Shown here in pieces: positions 52,222 to 62,154 of a stretch of DNA of 64,000 nucleotides. The stretch lies in assembly GCA_001560915.1 (NCBI GenBank), contig CP014214.1, forward strand, positions 1,302,001-1,366,000. The letters run 5' to 3'. The DNA is from a methanogenic archaeon ISO4-H5 (GTDB lineage: Archaea > Thermoplasmatota > Thermoplasmata > Methanomassiliicoccales > Methanomethylophilaceae). A model generated the notes under the pieces. The model saw only the letters and a list, made by a program, of their open reading frames with translations. It ran no database searches and was not told the DNA's origin. Positions within the stretch are counted from its first letter, which is position 1. Each line of letters opens with the position of its first letter. The translations under genes and the position numbers were made by a program.

Positions 52222-52920
52222 TCAGGCGGACTCAGCGTTGTCCCTGAGGACGAAGCTGTAGACGAGCCAGGCGAGGACTCCTCCGATGAGAGGAGCGACG
52301 ATGAAGATCCAGACGTCTCCGAGGTAGTCTGCGGAGAAGATGGCCATACCGATGGACCTGGCGGGGTTGACGGAGGTTCCGGTGATGCCGATTCCGACGA
52401 GGTGGACCATTGCGAGTGCAAGACCGATGAAGAATCCTGCGAACTCGGAGAAGACTCCCTGGTGGGACTTGTCGGTTGCTCCGAAGACGACGAGGACGAA
52501 GATGAAGGTCAGGATAACCTCAGCGAGGATTCCTACCCAGGCCTTTCCAGCGCCCTGGACGAAGTTGGCTCCGAGGTTCATGTTCCTGACTGCCTCGAAG
52601 GTCATGTCAGCGTAGCCCATGGAAAGACAGACGATGAGTGCACCTGCGATGACTGCACCGATGATCTGGAAGATGACGTAGAGAACGAATTTCTTAGCGT
52701 CGATCTGTTTGTCGAGGAACATTGCGAGGGAGATTGCGGTGTTGAGGTGGCATCCGGAGACCTTGCCGACGGTCACGGACATGACCATAACGGTAAGACC
52801 GAATGCGAAGGCGGTGGCAACGAGGTCGCCGCCGGTGAACACAGCAGTTCCCACTCCGAAGAAGACCAGTACGAAGGTACCGATCAGCTCTGCGATAGCT
52901 GCTTTGATAGTTGCATCCAT
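52222..52920 (-). CDS. Aquaporin / MIP-family channel (AqpM-like)
   Basis: The 232-residue protein has six membrane helices and two half-helices. The second channel motif is canonical (SVNPARSIG) but the first reads HLNTA instead of NPA. AqpM-type archaeal channels conduct water and small solutes such as glycerol, H2S or CO2. A purine-rich site (AGGAGGGATTAAT) precedes the ATG. The gene has its own hairpin end and an opposing TPR gene upstream. Confidence 0.93.
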   Translation of the reverse strand: MDATIKAAIAELIGTFVLVFFGVGTAVFTGGDLVATAFAFGLTVMVMSVTVGKVSGCHLNTAISLAMFLDKQIDAKKFVLYVIFQIIGAVIAGALIVCLSMGYADMTFEAVRNMNLGANFVQGAGKAWVGILAEVILTFIFVLVVFGATDKSHQGVFSEFAGFFIGLALAMVHLVGIGITGTSVNPARSIGMAIFSADYLGDVWIFIVAPLIGGVLAWLVYSFVLRDNAESA

Positions 52921-53057
52921 AGTATTAATCCCTCCTAGGGGGATGAAGTTGCAGTCTTATTCCTATTAATAAACTTTTGCAGATTTTTACAGGTCTGGGA
53001 TATCTGCATCCAACCTTTCTTTATAACTTAATATACGGGAACTGCATTGCATCAAAT

Positions 53058-56000
53058 ATGTCAGATGGGGCGGTTTTCGGGAGCATGGAGCAGGCGCAAT
53101 TGTGGAACGATCTTCTCAGCGCGGATTCCAACAAGAACAACGACAAGAGGATCGGCGGGATCAAGAAGGTCCTGGACAAGGTGATCCTCTCCGACGAGAA
53201 GTACGACTCCCCCATCCTTTGCAAATTGATCGAAATCGTGGCCAGGGAGGAGGCCAACGGCTGGCAGGATGATGTCAGAGATCTTGTTTCCAGAGCCCGC
53301 AGCCGCGACTGCCACCCCGCCCTCACCGCCGCCCTGGTCTTCGCCCGCAAGGGCCTCATCACCGACGCCGAGACTTGCATCGACCAGCTCGGAGAAGCCC
53401 CCGACAAATGCATGTTCCATATCGTCAAAGCGCAGATCGAATTGGCCCGCGAGAACGACCGCGAGGCCATCGGCCATCTCAATCTGGCACTCTGCAGCGA
53501 CAAGACCATCCACGACATCTACGTGATGCTCTCCCGCATCGACAACCGCATCAACTGGGAAGCGGTTGAGGCCTGCGAACTCATGGCCGCCGGCATGACC
53601 TTCAAAGAACCCGCCGACGACGGCTCCCCCGAGCTTTCCCTTTACAGGATTTACCGCGAGTGGTACAGGGGAAGCCATGAGAACGCCACCCGCATGCTCA
53701 TGGGCTCCAGCCAGTTCGACGAGAAGGTCCCCGCCTACTGCGTGCTCTCCGCCAGGATGTCGCGCGACGAGGGCGACTGGCACTCAGCACAGATGATGCT
53801 GGAGGAGGCCAGCCGTTCGGTCGAGAACGACGTCTCCCTCCTCTGCGAGCTCGGAGAGGCATATCTGGGAGGAGGCAACTACGACCTCGCCCTGGCCCGC
53901 TTCAGGAATGCCGAGGCATTCGATATCGGCAACCCCAAGGTCGTCCGCGGCATGATCAGGGCCAACATGGCCCTCGGAAAGAACAACGAGGCCCTCCAGG
54001 GCATCAGCGAGTTCCTGGATTCCGAGATGTCCACCTATGACGACTACGAGGAGCTCACCAGGTACCTTCTGGAGATGGGATTCTTCACCGAGGCCGCCGA
54101 AGCCGCCATGAAGATCATCTACACCCATCCCGGCGACGCCACCGCCTGCATCGTACTTTCCAAAGTGGCAATCAACGAAGGCAACTACCGCGAGGCGGAG
54201 AAATACGCCAAGGACGGCGTTGCAAGCAACAAGAACAACGCCGAGGCGCTGGCCCAGCTGGCCCGTGTCTACATGGCGCTCAGGCGCACCTCCAAGGCCG
54301 CCTCCACCGCCAAGAAGGCGGTATCCGCAGACCGCAGATCCATCGTCGCCCTCATGACCCAGGTCGACATTTACAGAGAGACCGGAGACCTCGACCACGC
54401 GGTCGAGGCATGCCGTGCGGTTCTCGAAGTGGACCCCGCCAACACCCAGGCGGCGGAGATTCTCGCCAACCTCGAGATGAAGGGTGTCTTCTCCGACACC
54501 GCGGCATCCGACGAGATGCCCAAGGTGGTCGGTGCCGAGGACTTCGTGAGACTCATCAGCACCCTGATGACCGAAGGCAAGTACACCGAAGTAGAGAAGC
54601 TCTGCAAGGACAACGACCACAAATACGGCGGCGACAAGGACGTCCGCCGCATCAGGGGAAACGCGGAGTTCGCTCTAGGGGAATACCTGAAAGCATCCGC
54701 TTCCTTCGCCTCGGCAGCCGCCCTCATGAAGGATGATGCCGAGATTTGGCACTCCAAGGGTCTGGCCGACGAGAAGTTCGGCGACTTCGACTCTGCCGAA
54801 GAGGCCTACGGCAAGGCTATCCTACTGAACATGTACAACCCCGCCTACTGGATCTCCAACGGATGCATCAAGGAGAAGAAAGGGGACTACGTCGCCGCGG
54901 TGAAATCATTCAACCGTGCCATCGAACTGGACCCCGCTTCCTCATACGCACTGGTACGCAAGGCGGCCATCTTCGCCAGCAACGGAATGTACTCCGAAGC
55001 GCTGAACTTCCTGGAGCTGGCAGAGGCCACCGATTCCAAGAACACCAACATACAGATCGTGAAGATGAAGATCTGCCTGAAGGCCGCCAGGTACACCGAT
55101 GCGGTCTACATAGGCAAGAAACTCATGAAGAAGGACCCCGACGCCAGCACCGTGGCGACCTACGCCCGCGCCAATCTGGGTCTTAAGGATTACGGACTCG
55201 CCAAGAAGGTCCTGGAGAAGGCCCTCGCCAATGACCCGGATTCCTACGAGCTGCTCACAGCATACAAGGATTTAGCTATCCAAACAGCGGACACCGAGAC
55301 CACCGTGAAGGTCTGCAACCAGATCCTCAAGATCGAACCCCTCGACCGCGCTGCAAAGAAAGCCCTGGCAGACGCCCTCATGAGACTCGGCAGGAGTGAC
55401 GAGGCCAACCTCATCTACGCCTCCATCAAGACCGATGCCGAAGCGGGCACCGAGAATAAGGAAGAGGATGACCCAGCGGCCATGTTCAACATCGCCAAGT
55501 CCATGATGGAGGCGGGAGACCTCGTCTCCGCGGCCAGGCTCACCGACCGCGCCATGAAGTCCGACCCCGACAACATCGACTATGCTCTGCTCAGGGCCAC
55601 TATCTACCGCAAGGCCGGCGACAAGAGGGTCGCCGATATGTTCCTCTCTCAATACCTCGAGAGGAATCCCACCAACGGTTCTGTACATGAAGCGATCGGA
55701 GACATCAGGGTCGCCGACGGCGACCTCAAGGGAGCCGCCCTCGCTTACGGCAAGGCCATCCAGAACGGAATCAGGAAGCCTGCCATCTATGTCAAGCTCG
55801 GTAACATCCAAGAGAAGATGGGGGCTTATTCCAACGCAGTTACCAACTATACCTCAGCGGTGATGCTGGACCCGCACGACGCCGACGCCAACAGGTGTCT
55901 CGCCTACGTCCAGTTCAAGACCAAGGACTACGACAGCGCCATGCGCTCCATCCAGGCCTCCATCACCTCGGAGCCCTCCGGAGAGGCGTATGCCATCCTG

Positions 56001-56678
56001 GCCATGATCTACCAGGCCAAGAAGGACCGTGCCGGTGTCCGCGACGCCTACCAGGGATTCCTCAGGTTCGACAACAACTCGGAGGAATGGGTGCAGGCTG
56101 TGATCACCGCCCTCAACAGCGTAGGACTCAGAACCGAGGCCAACCTGCTCAAGGGCAGGCTTGCCGGCGGTTCCGACGAGGAAGGAACAGTCGAGGTCAG
56201 CGCCGACATCAAGAGGTATGCGGAGCGCATCCTCCGCAGGGCATACAGGATGGGTGTGGAGTTCAACGACCCCGACCTCCTGGATGAGATGGGCTCCGAC
56301 CAGGGCATGTCCCAGAATGCCGTCTCATACCTCTCGGACATCCCCGATTACGGAGAGGTCCTATACGGTACCAACGAGTACGAGCATCTGGAGGAGCTGT
56401 CCTATCACACCATCCTCAGAGCCAAGAACAAGGATATCGAGGCAGTCACCCTCGACACGGCCTACGTGGCAGGCAGCGCCAAGGATGTTGATGAGGCCAA
56501 GCTCCTGCTTGCTTACATCCGTGCCGCGACGACCTCCAAACTCCCCCGCGAGATCCCCGAGGAATTCGTGAAGATGGGTTCATCCACCAAGAAGACGGAT
56601 TCACTGGAACAGGTCATGCTCGACAACAAGATCGGAGTGTTCTCCGCCCGTATGGTAATGTCCTGCGTGCACGAGTGA
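53058..56678 (+). CDS. Large tetratricopeptide-repeat (TPR) protein
   Basis: The 1206-residue protein is made almost wholly of TPR units (repeats such as ALAQLARVYMALRR, SYALVRKAAIFASNGMYSEALNFL, GEAYAILAMIYQAKKDRAGV). TPRs bind other proteins. The last about 200 residues diverge and may form a separate domain. No enzyme or membrane segment is visible. The ATG at 53058 follows a strong TATA block (CTTTATAACTTAATATAC, 53018-53035) at the right distance; the longer frame to 52977 would start upstream of the promoter. Partner unknown. Confidence 0.9.
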   Translation: MSDGAVFGSMEQAQLWNDLLSADSNKNNDKRIGGIKKVLDKVILSDEKYDSPILCKLIEIVAREEANGWQDDVRDLVSRARSRDCHPALTAALVFARKGLITDAETCIDQLGEAPDKCMFHIVKAQIELARENDREAIGHLNLALCSDKTIHDIYVMLSRIDNRINWEAVEACELMAAGMTFKEPADDGSPELSLYRIYREWYRGSHENATRMLMGSSQFDEKVPAYCVLSARMSRDEGDWHSAQMMLEEASRSVENDVSLLCELGEAYLGGGNYDLALARFRNAEAFDIGNPKVVRGMIRANMALGKNNEALQGISEFLDSEMSTYDDYEELTRYLLEMGFFTEAAEAAMKIIYTHPGDATACIVLSKVAINEGNYREAEKYAKDGVASNKNNAEALAQLARVYMALRRTSKAASTAKKAVSADRRSIVALMTQVDIYRETGDLDHAVEACRAVLEVDPANTQAAEILANLEMKGVFSDTAASDEMPKVVGAEDFVRLISTLMTEGKYTEVEKLCKDNDHKYGGDKDVRRIRGNAEFALGEYLKASASFASAAALMKDDAEIWHSKGLADEKFGDFDSAEEAYGKAILLNMYNPAYWISNGCIKEKKGDYVAAVKSFNRAIELDPASSYALVRKAAIFASNGMYSEALNFLELAEATDSKNTNIQIVKMKICLKAARYTDAVYIGKKLMKKDPDASTVATYARANLGLKDYGLAKKVLEKALANDPDSYELLTAYKDLAIQTADTETTVKVCNQILKIEPLDRAAKKALADALMRLGRSDEANLIYASIKTDAEAGTENKEEDDPAAMFNIAKSMMEAGDLVSAARLTDRAMKSDPDNIDYALLRATIYRKAGDKRVADMFLSQYLERNPTNGSVHEAIGDIRVADGDLKGAALAYGKAIQNGIRKPAIYVKLGNIQEKMGAYSNAVTNYTSAVMLDPHDADANRCLAYVQFKTKDYDSAMRSIQASITSEPSGEAYAILAMIYQAKKDRAGVRDAYQGFLRFDNNSEEWVQAVITALNSVGLRTEANLLKGRLAGGSDEEGTVEVSADIKRYAERILRRAYRMGVEFNDPDLLDEMGSDQGMSQNAVSYLSDIPDYGEVLYGTNEYEHLEELSYHTILRAKNKDIEAVTLDTAYVAGSAKDVDEAKLLLAYIRAATTSKLPREIPEEFVKMGSSTKKTDSLEQVMLDNKIGVFSARMVMSCVHE

Positions 56679-56679
56679 G

Positions 56680-57990
56680 TCAGTAGTCGGTCATCTCCGA
56701 CTTCATGAACTCCCTCATCAGACAGGTCGCATAGTTACCCTTGGGAAGACTGAAGGACACCTTGTAAGAACCGTCCTCCAGTTCGTAGCCGAGGTTCTTC
56801 ACGGGGCACATTACCTCCCTGTGGCTTCCCTCGGAACTGCAGTGCGATAATCCTGGCACTATGAAATCCTGAGCGGTGATCCTCTCTTTCTCGAGGATCT
56901 TCCTCTCGATGTCGCCCATCTCTCCGTCGGGGATGACGGTCAGGGAACCGTACAGCGGGAGGGAGACGAACGCCCTCTTGAGTTTCACCTGCCTCTCCAC
57001 CAGATCGAGATTCTTCTCCGTCGCGACGACGGGATTCTCGTGGTGGGGGATGCCGTCGGCATCCAATGGAATTACAGTATCGCCGACGATGGGTCTGTTC
57101 AGGGGGATGTCCCTGGCGATCCTCTCGCTCAGCATGAGGTTGAAAAGATAGGACTGGTAAGCGTGGACGAACATCATCTGCAGGTTCGTCGGAAGCTGTG
57201 CGATGGCCCCTGCCCAATGACCGGGATTGTCGTTGAGGAAGGCAACGATGCTCTTCTCGAAGCTCATGGAATCGGGGATGTACTTCTGCATCCCGGCCCA
57301 GTCCTTCGTCTCGGCGAATAGCTTCCTTGCTTTGGCAGCCTCCTCGTCGAGACTGACGGGTCCTGCGGGGTCGGTGACGTAGCACCTGACCGCTCCCTCG
57401 AGGTCTCCCCTGACGATCAGTTCGCCCACCTTGTGGGTGATGGGCCTCATGACGCCGAATCTCTGCACACCGAAGTAGTTGGGGAATCCACCCCTTTTCT
57501 TTATCTCGGAGGTCACGGACTCGCATATCTCCTTGACCTCGTCCATGGGTTTGGCGACGCCGGAGGCCCTGATGACGAACTCGTTTCCGATCAGGTCCCC
57601 GATCTGCACCTTCCTGCGTGCGGTGTATGCATCGCTGATGGTCAGGTCCTGCAGGCTGACGTTATCCAAAATGGAGGGGGGAGCATCCACGGACATCAGC
57701 TGTGTGGTGACTGCCCTCTTATCCTTGGTGCCGGCGAAGCCTATCCTCTCCCTGGAGATACCCATCTCCCTCGAGAGGAGACGCACCATGCGGTTGGTCT
57801 CCCAATTCCTGGCGGTGACCTTGAAAATCGTGTATTTGCCGTTCTCGGCAGGCTCCGGCAGGGAGGAGATCTCGTTAACGACGAAATCCTCCGCGCAGGC
57901 CTTGAGACGTCCGCCGGTACCCTCGGTATCGCTGATGTAATACAGCATGCCGAGGTCTGCTTCGGCGGTGGTGCATTTCCTGAACGACAT
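56680..57990 (-). CDS. truD: tRNA pseudouridine(13) synthase TruD
   Basis: The 436-residue enzyme should make pseudouridine at position 13 of tRNA. It has the TruD catalytic motif IGFAGTKDKRAVTTQ (Asp90), NYFGVQRFG, and the GSHR/VP segments. The insertion between the catalytic halves is of archaeal size. Its start lies 6 nt after the rpoL stop, so the two genes are cotranscribed. Convergent with the TPR gene with a one-base gap. Confidence 0.95.
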   Translation of the reverse strand: MSFRKCTTAEADLGMLYYISDTEGTGGRLKACAEDFVVNEISSLPEPAENGKYTIFKVTARNWETNRMVRLLSREMGISRERIGFAGTKDKRAVTTQLMSVDAPPSILDNVSLQDLTISDAYTARRKVQIGDLIGNEFVIRASGVAKPMDEVKEICESVTSEIKKRGGFPNYFGVQRFGVMRPITHKVGELIVRGDLEGAVRCYVTDPAGPVSLDEEAAKARKLFAETKDWAGMQKYIPDSMSFEKSIVAFLNDNPGHWAGAIAQLPTNLQMMFVHAYQSYLFNLMLSERIARDIPLNRPIVGDTVIPLDADGIPHHENPVVATEKNLDLVERQVKLKRAFVSLPLYGSLTVIPDGEMGDIERKILEKERITAQDFIVPGLSHCSSEGSHREVMCPVKNLGYELEDGSYKVSFSLPKGNYATCLMREFMKSEMTDY

Positions 57991-57996
57991 GAAAAA

Positions 57997-58254
57997 TCAG
58001 GCGGTCTGGACGGACTTGAAATACTCTTCGAACGCCTTGCTGGCCTTCAGGAGGGCATCCTTGTAGGAGCCTTTGGCCATCTTGATCTCCAGCATGGGGT
58101 CGGTGAGGTCGGGGTGGTCCACGATGTACCTGGCGTAAACGACGTTGGCATCCTTGTTGAGACCGTCGATGATGGCCTCGATGACGGTGGTGTTGACGTC
58201 CTTGAGGGAAAGCCTGACGGTGTCTTCGTTCTCGTTTACAACGGTGATCTGCAT
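57997..58254 (-). CDS. rpoL: DNA-directed RNA polymerase subunit L (Rpo11)
   Basis: The 85-residue protein fits archaeal Rpo11/RpoL, the alpha-like partner of subunit D. Motifs include the NEDTVRLSLKDV start and VVYARYIVDHPDLTDPMLEI. Length is slightly short of the usual 90-100. ATATTATATAGC on the minus strand near 58272-58283 is the promoter, giving a short leader; in-frame ATG at 58269 is less likely. It pairs with truD in one operon. Confidence 0.85.
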   Translation of the reverse strand: MQITVVNENEDTVRLSLKDVNTTVIEAIIDGLNKDANVVYARYIVDHPDLTDPMLEIKMAKGSYKDALLKASKAFEEYFKSVQTA

Positions 58255-58391
58255 AACTTGTGCGAACACACGCTATATAATATAGCTTTGCACGCGGGAA
58301 CCTACCGCACGGAAGCCTGCTGCGGGCGGCCATGGCTTTATCGATCTTCCTGAGAAGGCCACCGCCTCTTCCGATAGCATTACCATGTAAC

Positions 58392-58616
58392 TCACAGAAA
58401 TCCGAGTTCCTTGCCGGCTTCCTCGAAGGTGTACATCTTGGAGCCGTTCTTGGCAACACGATCCATGGCAGCTTCGAGAATCGAAACATCCAGCGAATCC
58501 TCTATCATCTCCATGGTGGCCTTACGGATCACCTCGGACTGACTGATGTTGTACAGGTTCGCATACTCCTTGATGAGCTTCAGTTCAGAGTCGTTGAACC
58601 TAACAGAAACTGCCAT
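58392..58616 (-). CDS. Ribbon-helix-helix protein (DUF6290, antitoxin-like)
   Basis: The 74-residue protein starts with an RHH strand and helices (MAVSVRFNDSELKLIKEYA, ISQSEVIRKATMEMI) and ends in the DUF6290 pattern (TFEEAGKELGF). RHH proteins bind DNA as dimers and DUF6290 members are often RelB-like antitoxins. No RelE-like toxin gene is next to it: the neighbours are rpoL and DNA ligase. An inverted repeat just before the start codon is a likely self-binding site. Confidence 0.85.
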   Translation of the reverse strand: MAVSVRFNDSELKLIKEYANLYNISQSEVIRKATMEMIEDSLDVSILEAAMDRVAKNGSKMYTFEEAGKELGFL

Positions 58617-58620
58617 GATA

Positions 58621-58640
58621 TGTAATACGTTTGTACTACA
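58621..58640 (-). promoter_or_regulatory. Inverted repeat, likely operator of the RHH gene
   Basis: TGTAATAC and GTACTACA form an inverted repeat with one mismatch and a four-base spacer, four bases upstream of the RHH start codon and just downstream of the ATATATG promoter element. Binding by the RHH protein would block its own transcription. Confidence 0.6.
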
Positions 58641-58672
58641 TATATCACTATCCGTCTGGAAACACCGGGAAC

Positions 58673-60472
58673 TCAGGATTCGGAAGGCTCCGATTCGTCG
58701 GAATCCCTCTCCTCCTGCATCTGATAGAACTCGACGATCTCCGCGGACGTGGTGCACTGCTCCGGGGTCTTGTCGTCCCTCACACGGCCGGTGAATCTAG
58801 GGAACCTGAGTCCGAGACCGGCATCCTCCTTGATCGAGCCGAAGGCGATGGTGTGAATGGGGCTGATGCTGATATCGGCGGCGGTGACCTCCAGGACCAC
58901 GCCGGGGACGAACCACACATCGGGGACCATCTCCACTTCCAGCGAAGAGGGCTTCTTCTCGCTCCTGTACTTCTCGAGCATGTTGGGGAGTTCCGCCAGG
59001 AAGGCATCGTCGAAACCGGTACCGAGCTTGCAGGCGGTACCGAACTTACCTGTGTCTGGGTCATATGCAGCCATCAATAATGCGCCATACACTCCTGCCC
59101 TCTTTCCCATACCGTAGAACGCTCCCACGACAGCGAGGTCGAAGGTGTCCACCAGTGCCTGCGTGTAATCCTTCTTGTACTTGATCCACAGGAATCCTCT
59201 GGACCCGGCACGGTAGATTGACACATCTTCCAAAGACTTGGCCATGATTCCCTCGCACTTGGAGGCGATGGCCCTGTCGAAGAACTCCTGGGCCTGGTCC
59301 TCGTCGGTGATGACCGCCTGCGTCGTATAATCCACGATGTCGATTCCGTCCTCGCGGGGGGCGAAGGAATCCTTCAGTTTGGCCCTCCTCTCGGCATAGG
59401 GTTTCACGGTGTAATCGACACCGTCGATGTACAGCAGGTCGAACATGAAGATCTTGACCGGGATCTCCTCCACGGCCTTGTCCATGCCGTGCTTCTTCCT
59501 CCTGTGGGTGACGTTCTGGAACGGTAATAGGGAACCGTTCGACGGATCGTATGCTACGCACTCCCCCTCGATGATCGCCTCAGTACCCTTCAGCTGTCTG
59601 CTCAGGGCCTCCGCCACATCGGGGAAGTTATGGGTAAGGTCCTCCAGCCTCCTGGAGTAGAGCTTCACGAAACCGTCCTCGCCCTTCCTGATGTGGGCCT
59701 GCACGCGCATTCCGTCGTACTTGTACTCGAACGCACATTTCCCGCCCATCCTGTCCATTATGTCGGGGAGCGAACGGAGACGCTCCGCCAGCATCACCTT
59801 GACGGGGCTTCCCACGGCGACACCGATCTTCCCGACGGCCTCCATGCCGCCGGCGGCCAGGGTCTCGGCCACGAGACCCATGTCGCAGGTGATGTTGAAC
59901 GCTCTCTCGATGTAGGGGCGCTCCTCCTTAGTGGCGAACGCCGCGGCGAGAGCATCCATGACGGTCATTGCCCCGGCACCCACCCTCATCCTTCCGGTGA
60001 CGATCCTGCAGATGTATCTCGCTTCCACCGGATTGGAGTCGTGGAGCATACGTGCCAGATGCTTCATCTTGCGGTCCTGCGAATCCTTACCTGTAGCCGT
60101 CTCTATGAGAGTCAGACCCTCCACCACGGACTTGAAAGTGAGCGGTTCGGAGAACAGGGTCATCTGCTTCTTCTTGGCGACCATCTGCTCGGCCACCTCT
60201 CCTGGATCGCCGAGTTTGATCCACAGGTCGTCGACCTCCTTCTGGGTCCTTCCCGACACGGAAGCTATCGCTTTGAGCACCAGCTTATCCGCCATACCCA
60301 GCTCCTGAGGGTAGAACTCGGGATGGAGTCTTCCTACGGAGAGGTAGATCATCTGCCTGAGCTCGGACGGTTCCACCTTCCTGAAGAAATCCGATAATAT
60401 GTCGGTCATCTCGAGACGGCTGCTGGTGGATTCCAGGCGGTCGAAGACCTCCGCGAGCTGGCAGAATTGCAT
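58673..60472 (-). CDS. lig: ATP-dependent DNA ligase (archaeal type)
   Basis: The 599-residue enzyme joins DNA nicks. It has the N-terminal DNA-binding domain, active-site motif EYKYDG (Lys251), EGECVAYD, motif IV CEGIMAKS, WIKYKKDY (motif V) and the OB-fold end (RFPRFTGRVRDDK). Length and order fit archaeal replicative ligases. TTTATAC at about 60494-60500 gives a leaderless start at 60472, so I omit five codons of a longer frame. RHH and rpoL genes follow in the same direction, each with its own promoter. Confidence 0.95.
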   Translation of the reverse strand: MQFCQLAEVFDRLESTSSRLEMTDILSDFFRKVEPSELRQMIYLSVGRLHPEFYPQELGMADKLVLKAIASVSGRTQKEVDDLWIKLGDPGEVAEQMVAKKKQMTLFSEPLTFKSVVEGLTLIETATGKDSQDRKMKHLARMLHDSNPVEARYICRIVTGRMRVGAGAMTVMDALAAAFATKEERPYIERAFNITCDMGLVAETLAAGGMEAVGKIGVAVGSPVKVMLAERLRSLPDIMDRMGGKCAFEYKYDGMRVQAHIRKGEDGFVKLYSRRLEDLTHNFPDVAEALSRQLKGTEAIIEGECVAYDPSNGSLLPFQNVTHRRKKHGMDKAVEEIPVKIFMFDLLYIDGVDYTVKPYAERRAKLKDSFAPREDGIDIVDYTTQAVITDEDQAQEFFDRAIASKCEGIMAKSLEDVSIYRAGSRGFLWIKYKKDYTQALVDTFDLAVVGAFYGMGKRAGVYGALLMAAYDPDTGKFGTACKLGTGFDDAFLAELPNMLEKYRSEKKPSSLEVEMVPDVWFVPGVVLEVTAADISISPIHTIAFGSIKEDAGLGLRFPRFTGRVRDDKTPEQCTTSAEIVEFYQMQEERDSDESEPSES

Positions 60473-60501
60473 AGCAGAGGGTAACATTTTGCTGTATAAA
60501 A

Positions 60502-62049
60502 TCAGAACCCGTCGAGGGCCCTCTGGGAAGTGGCGGGACCCCTGCGGGACTTCAGTCCCCTGCCGAGATTCTCCAGACGTTCCTTCATCTGTTCCTCCTT
60601 CCTCCTGGCGGCATTCTCCATGGCCTCGTCCATGGTCCCGGAGGCCACCAGCACGAAGACCTCGCCGTCGTTCTTCCTGCCGGTCCTTCCGCGCCTCTGG
60701 ATGGTGCGGATCTCCGAGGGAACCGGCTCGTAGAAGATCACCGCGTTGGTACTGGTGATGTCCAGTCCCTCCTCGCCGACGGAAGTGGATACTACAACGT
60801 TGAACTCCCCCGCGCGGAACCTGTCCAGGAGATCAATCTGCTCCTTCTGCTTCAGGCCTCCGTTGGACTGCCCGATGAGCTTGCACACGCGTGCCGCGGA
60901 CACCACGGAGATCTTCTCCGCCAGGACTTCGCAGGACTCCCTGTACTGCGTGAAGACGATGATCTTGCTGGAAGGATCGGCATCCAGCATCTGGCTGATG
61001 AGGCTGAGGATACGGGAGATCTTGGGGTGCTCCACCCGGGACTTCGCAGAGATCTCCAGCACCTTCTGGTAATCCGGATTCCTGACCAGCTCCCTGGCCG
61101 CCCTGGAACCGTTCTCTGATTCCGCCTCCTCGTTCTGCGAACGCAGATACGAACGTAACACAGACATGCCCTGCGTCTCCGCCAGAGTGATGGCGTGCAG
61201 AACTTTGATGCAAATCGATTGCACTGTGAGTCCCCTGAACACGGTGTTGTTCTTCTCCCCGTCCGCGAGACGGGCCTGCAGGGTCCTCCCGATCGACAGC
61301 ATATGCTTGGTGGACGGGGGCCAGTTGGGATTCGTCAGGTGGAGGTCGGTGAGTTCCCCGAAGTAATGGTTGAGGACCATCTTCAGATGGTTCGAGATGT
61401 CCACCAGGTCCTGCGGCATGTTCACGACAATGCGGTTGAGATAGGTGTCATGCACATAAGGCGACACGTCTGGGTCATATTCGGTCCTGACCTCGATGGA
61501 GGTCAGGTCGAGATTGAAACATACCTCCTCGATCCTCTTGGGATCGGAACCCGGAGAAGCGGTCATGCCCATGGAACGGGTCTTGGGAGGAACATAACCT
61601 GCAACGGTGACATAGGCGTAGTTGCCGGTCCCCCTGTGCGCCTCGTCGTAGATGACAAGACCGAAACCGTCCAGGGAGTACACCGCGTTGTCGAGGTCGT
61701 TGGCTACCGTCTGGGGAGTTGAGACAATGAAATCGCAGGATGCCATAACCTCCGCCCTCTTGGCGGGGGACATGAGTCCGTTCATCTCCCCTACCCTGCC
61801 GACGGACAGCATCCCTTCGAAGAAAGAGCGGTGCTGGTCGACCAGGGGCTTGGTGGGGGCCATCATGAGCACCTTCCTCCCTTTCGAGAGGACGTCGGCG
61901 GCCACCAGGAGGGCCACCGCGGTCTTACCCAGTCCGGTGGGCAGGATCACCAGGGTGTTGTCCCTGAGGCAGGACCTGGCGATGTTGGCCTGATACCTGC
62001 GGTTCTCGATCCTGTCCGGAACGATGCCCGGCTGGGAAATAAACTCCAT
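60502..62049 (-). CDS. Hef/FANCM-like SF2 helicase without nuclease domain
   Basis: The 515-residue protein has the helicase motifs ILPTGLGKTA, YDEAHRGTG, GMTASPG, and QRRGRTGRK, and the Hef-specific insert between the two RecA domains. Archaeal Hef often has a C-terminal XPF nuclease; this one ends after the helicase with a basic tail (GLKSRRGPATSQ). It should act on stalled forks. TTATATAT near 62070-62077 precedes the ATG at 62049. It is upstream of the ligase gene. Confidence 0.9.
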   Translation of the reverse strand: MEFISQPGIVPDRIENRRYQANIARSCLRDNTLVILPTGLGKTAVALLVAADVLSKGRKVLMMAPTKPLVDQHRSFFEGMLSVGRVGEMNGLMSPAKRAEVMASCDFIVSTPQTVANDLDNAVYSLDGFGLVIYDEAHRGTGNYAYVTVAGYVPPKTRSMGMTASPGSDPKRIEEVCFNLDLTSIEVRTEYDPDVSPYVHDTYLNRIVVNMPQDLVDISNHLKMVLNHYFGELTDLHLTNPNWPPSTKHMLSIGRTLQARLADGEKNNTVFRGLTVQSICIKVLHAITLAETQGMSVLRSYLRSQNEEAESENGSRAARELVRNPDYQKVLEISAKSRVEHPKISRILSLISQMLDADPSSKIIVFTQYRESCEVLAEKISVVSAARVCKLIGQSNGGLKQKEQIDLLDRFRAGEFNVVVSTSVGEEGLDITSTNAVIFYEPVPSEIRTIQRRGRTGRKNDGEVFVLVASGTMDEAMENAARRKEEQMKERLENLGRGLKSRRGPATSQRALDGF

Positions 62050-62124
62050 GAAGCATAGATGAATTGGCCGATATATAAGCAAAAGCGGGGGGTGCCCGAA
62101 AGTGAGAATCGTAAAAGAAAGGAT

Positions 62125-62146
62125 GGCCTGGGTATATACCCGGGCC
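62125..62146 (-). terminator. Near-perfect 22-nt palindrome after the IscA-like gene
   Basis: GGCCTGGGTAT and ATACCCGGGCC are complementary but for one position. It lies 9 nt beyond the stop of the IscA-like gene. It could end that transcript before the Hef promoter. Confidence 0.55.
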
Positions 62147-62154
62147 GTTTAGTT

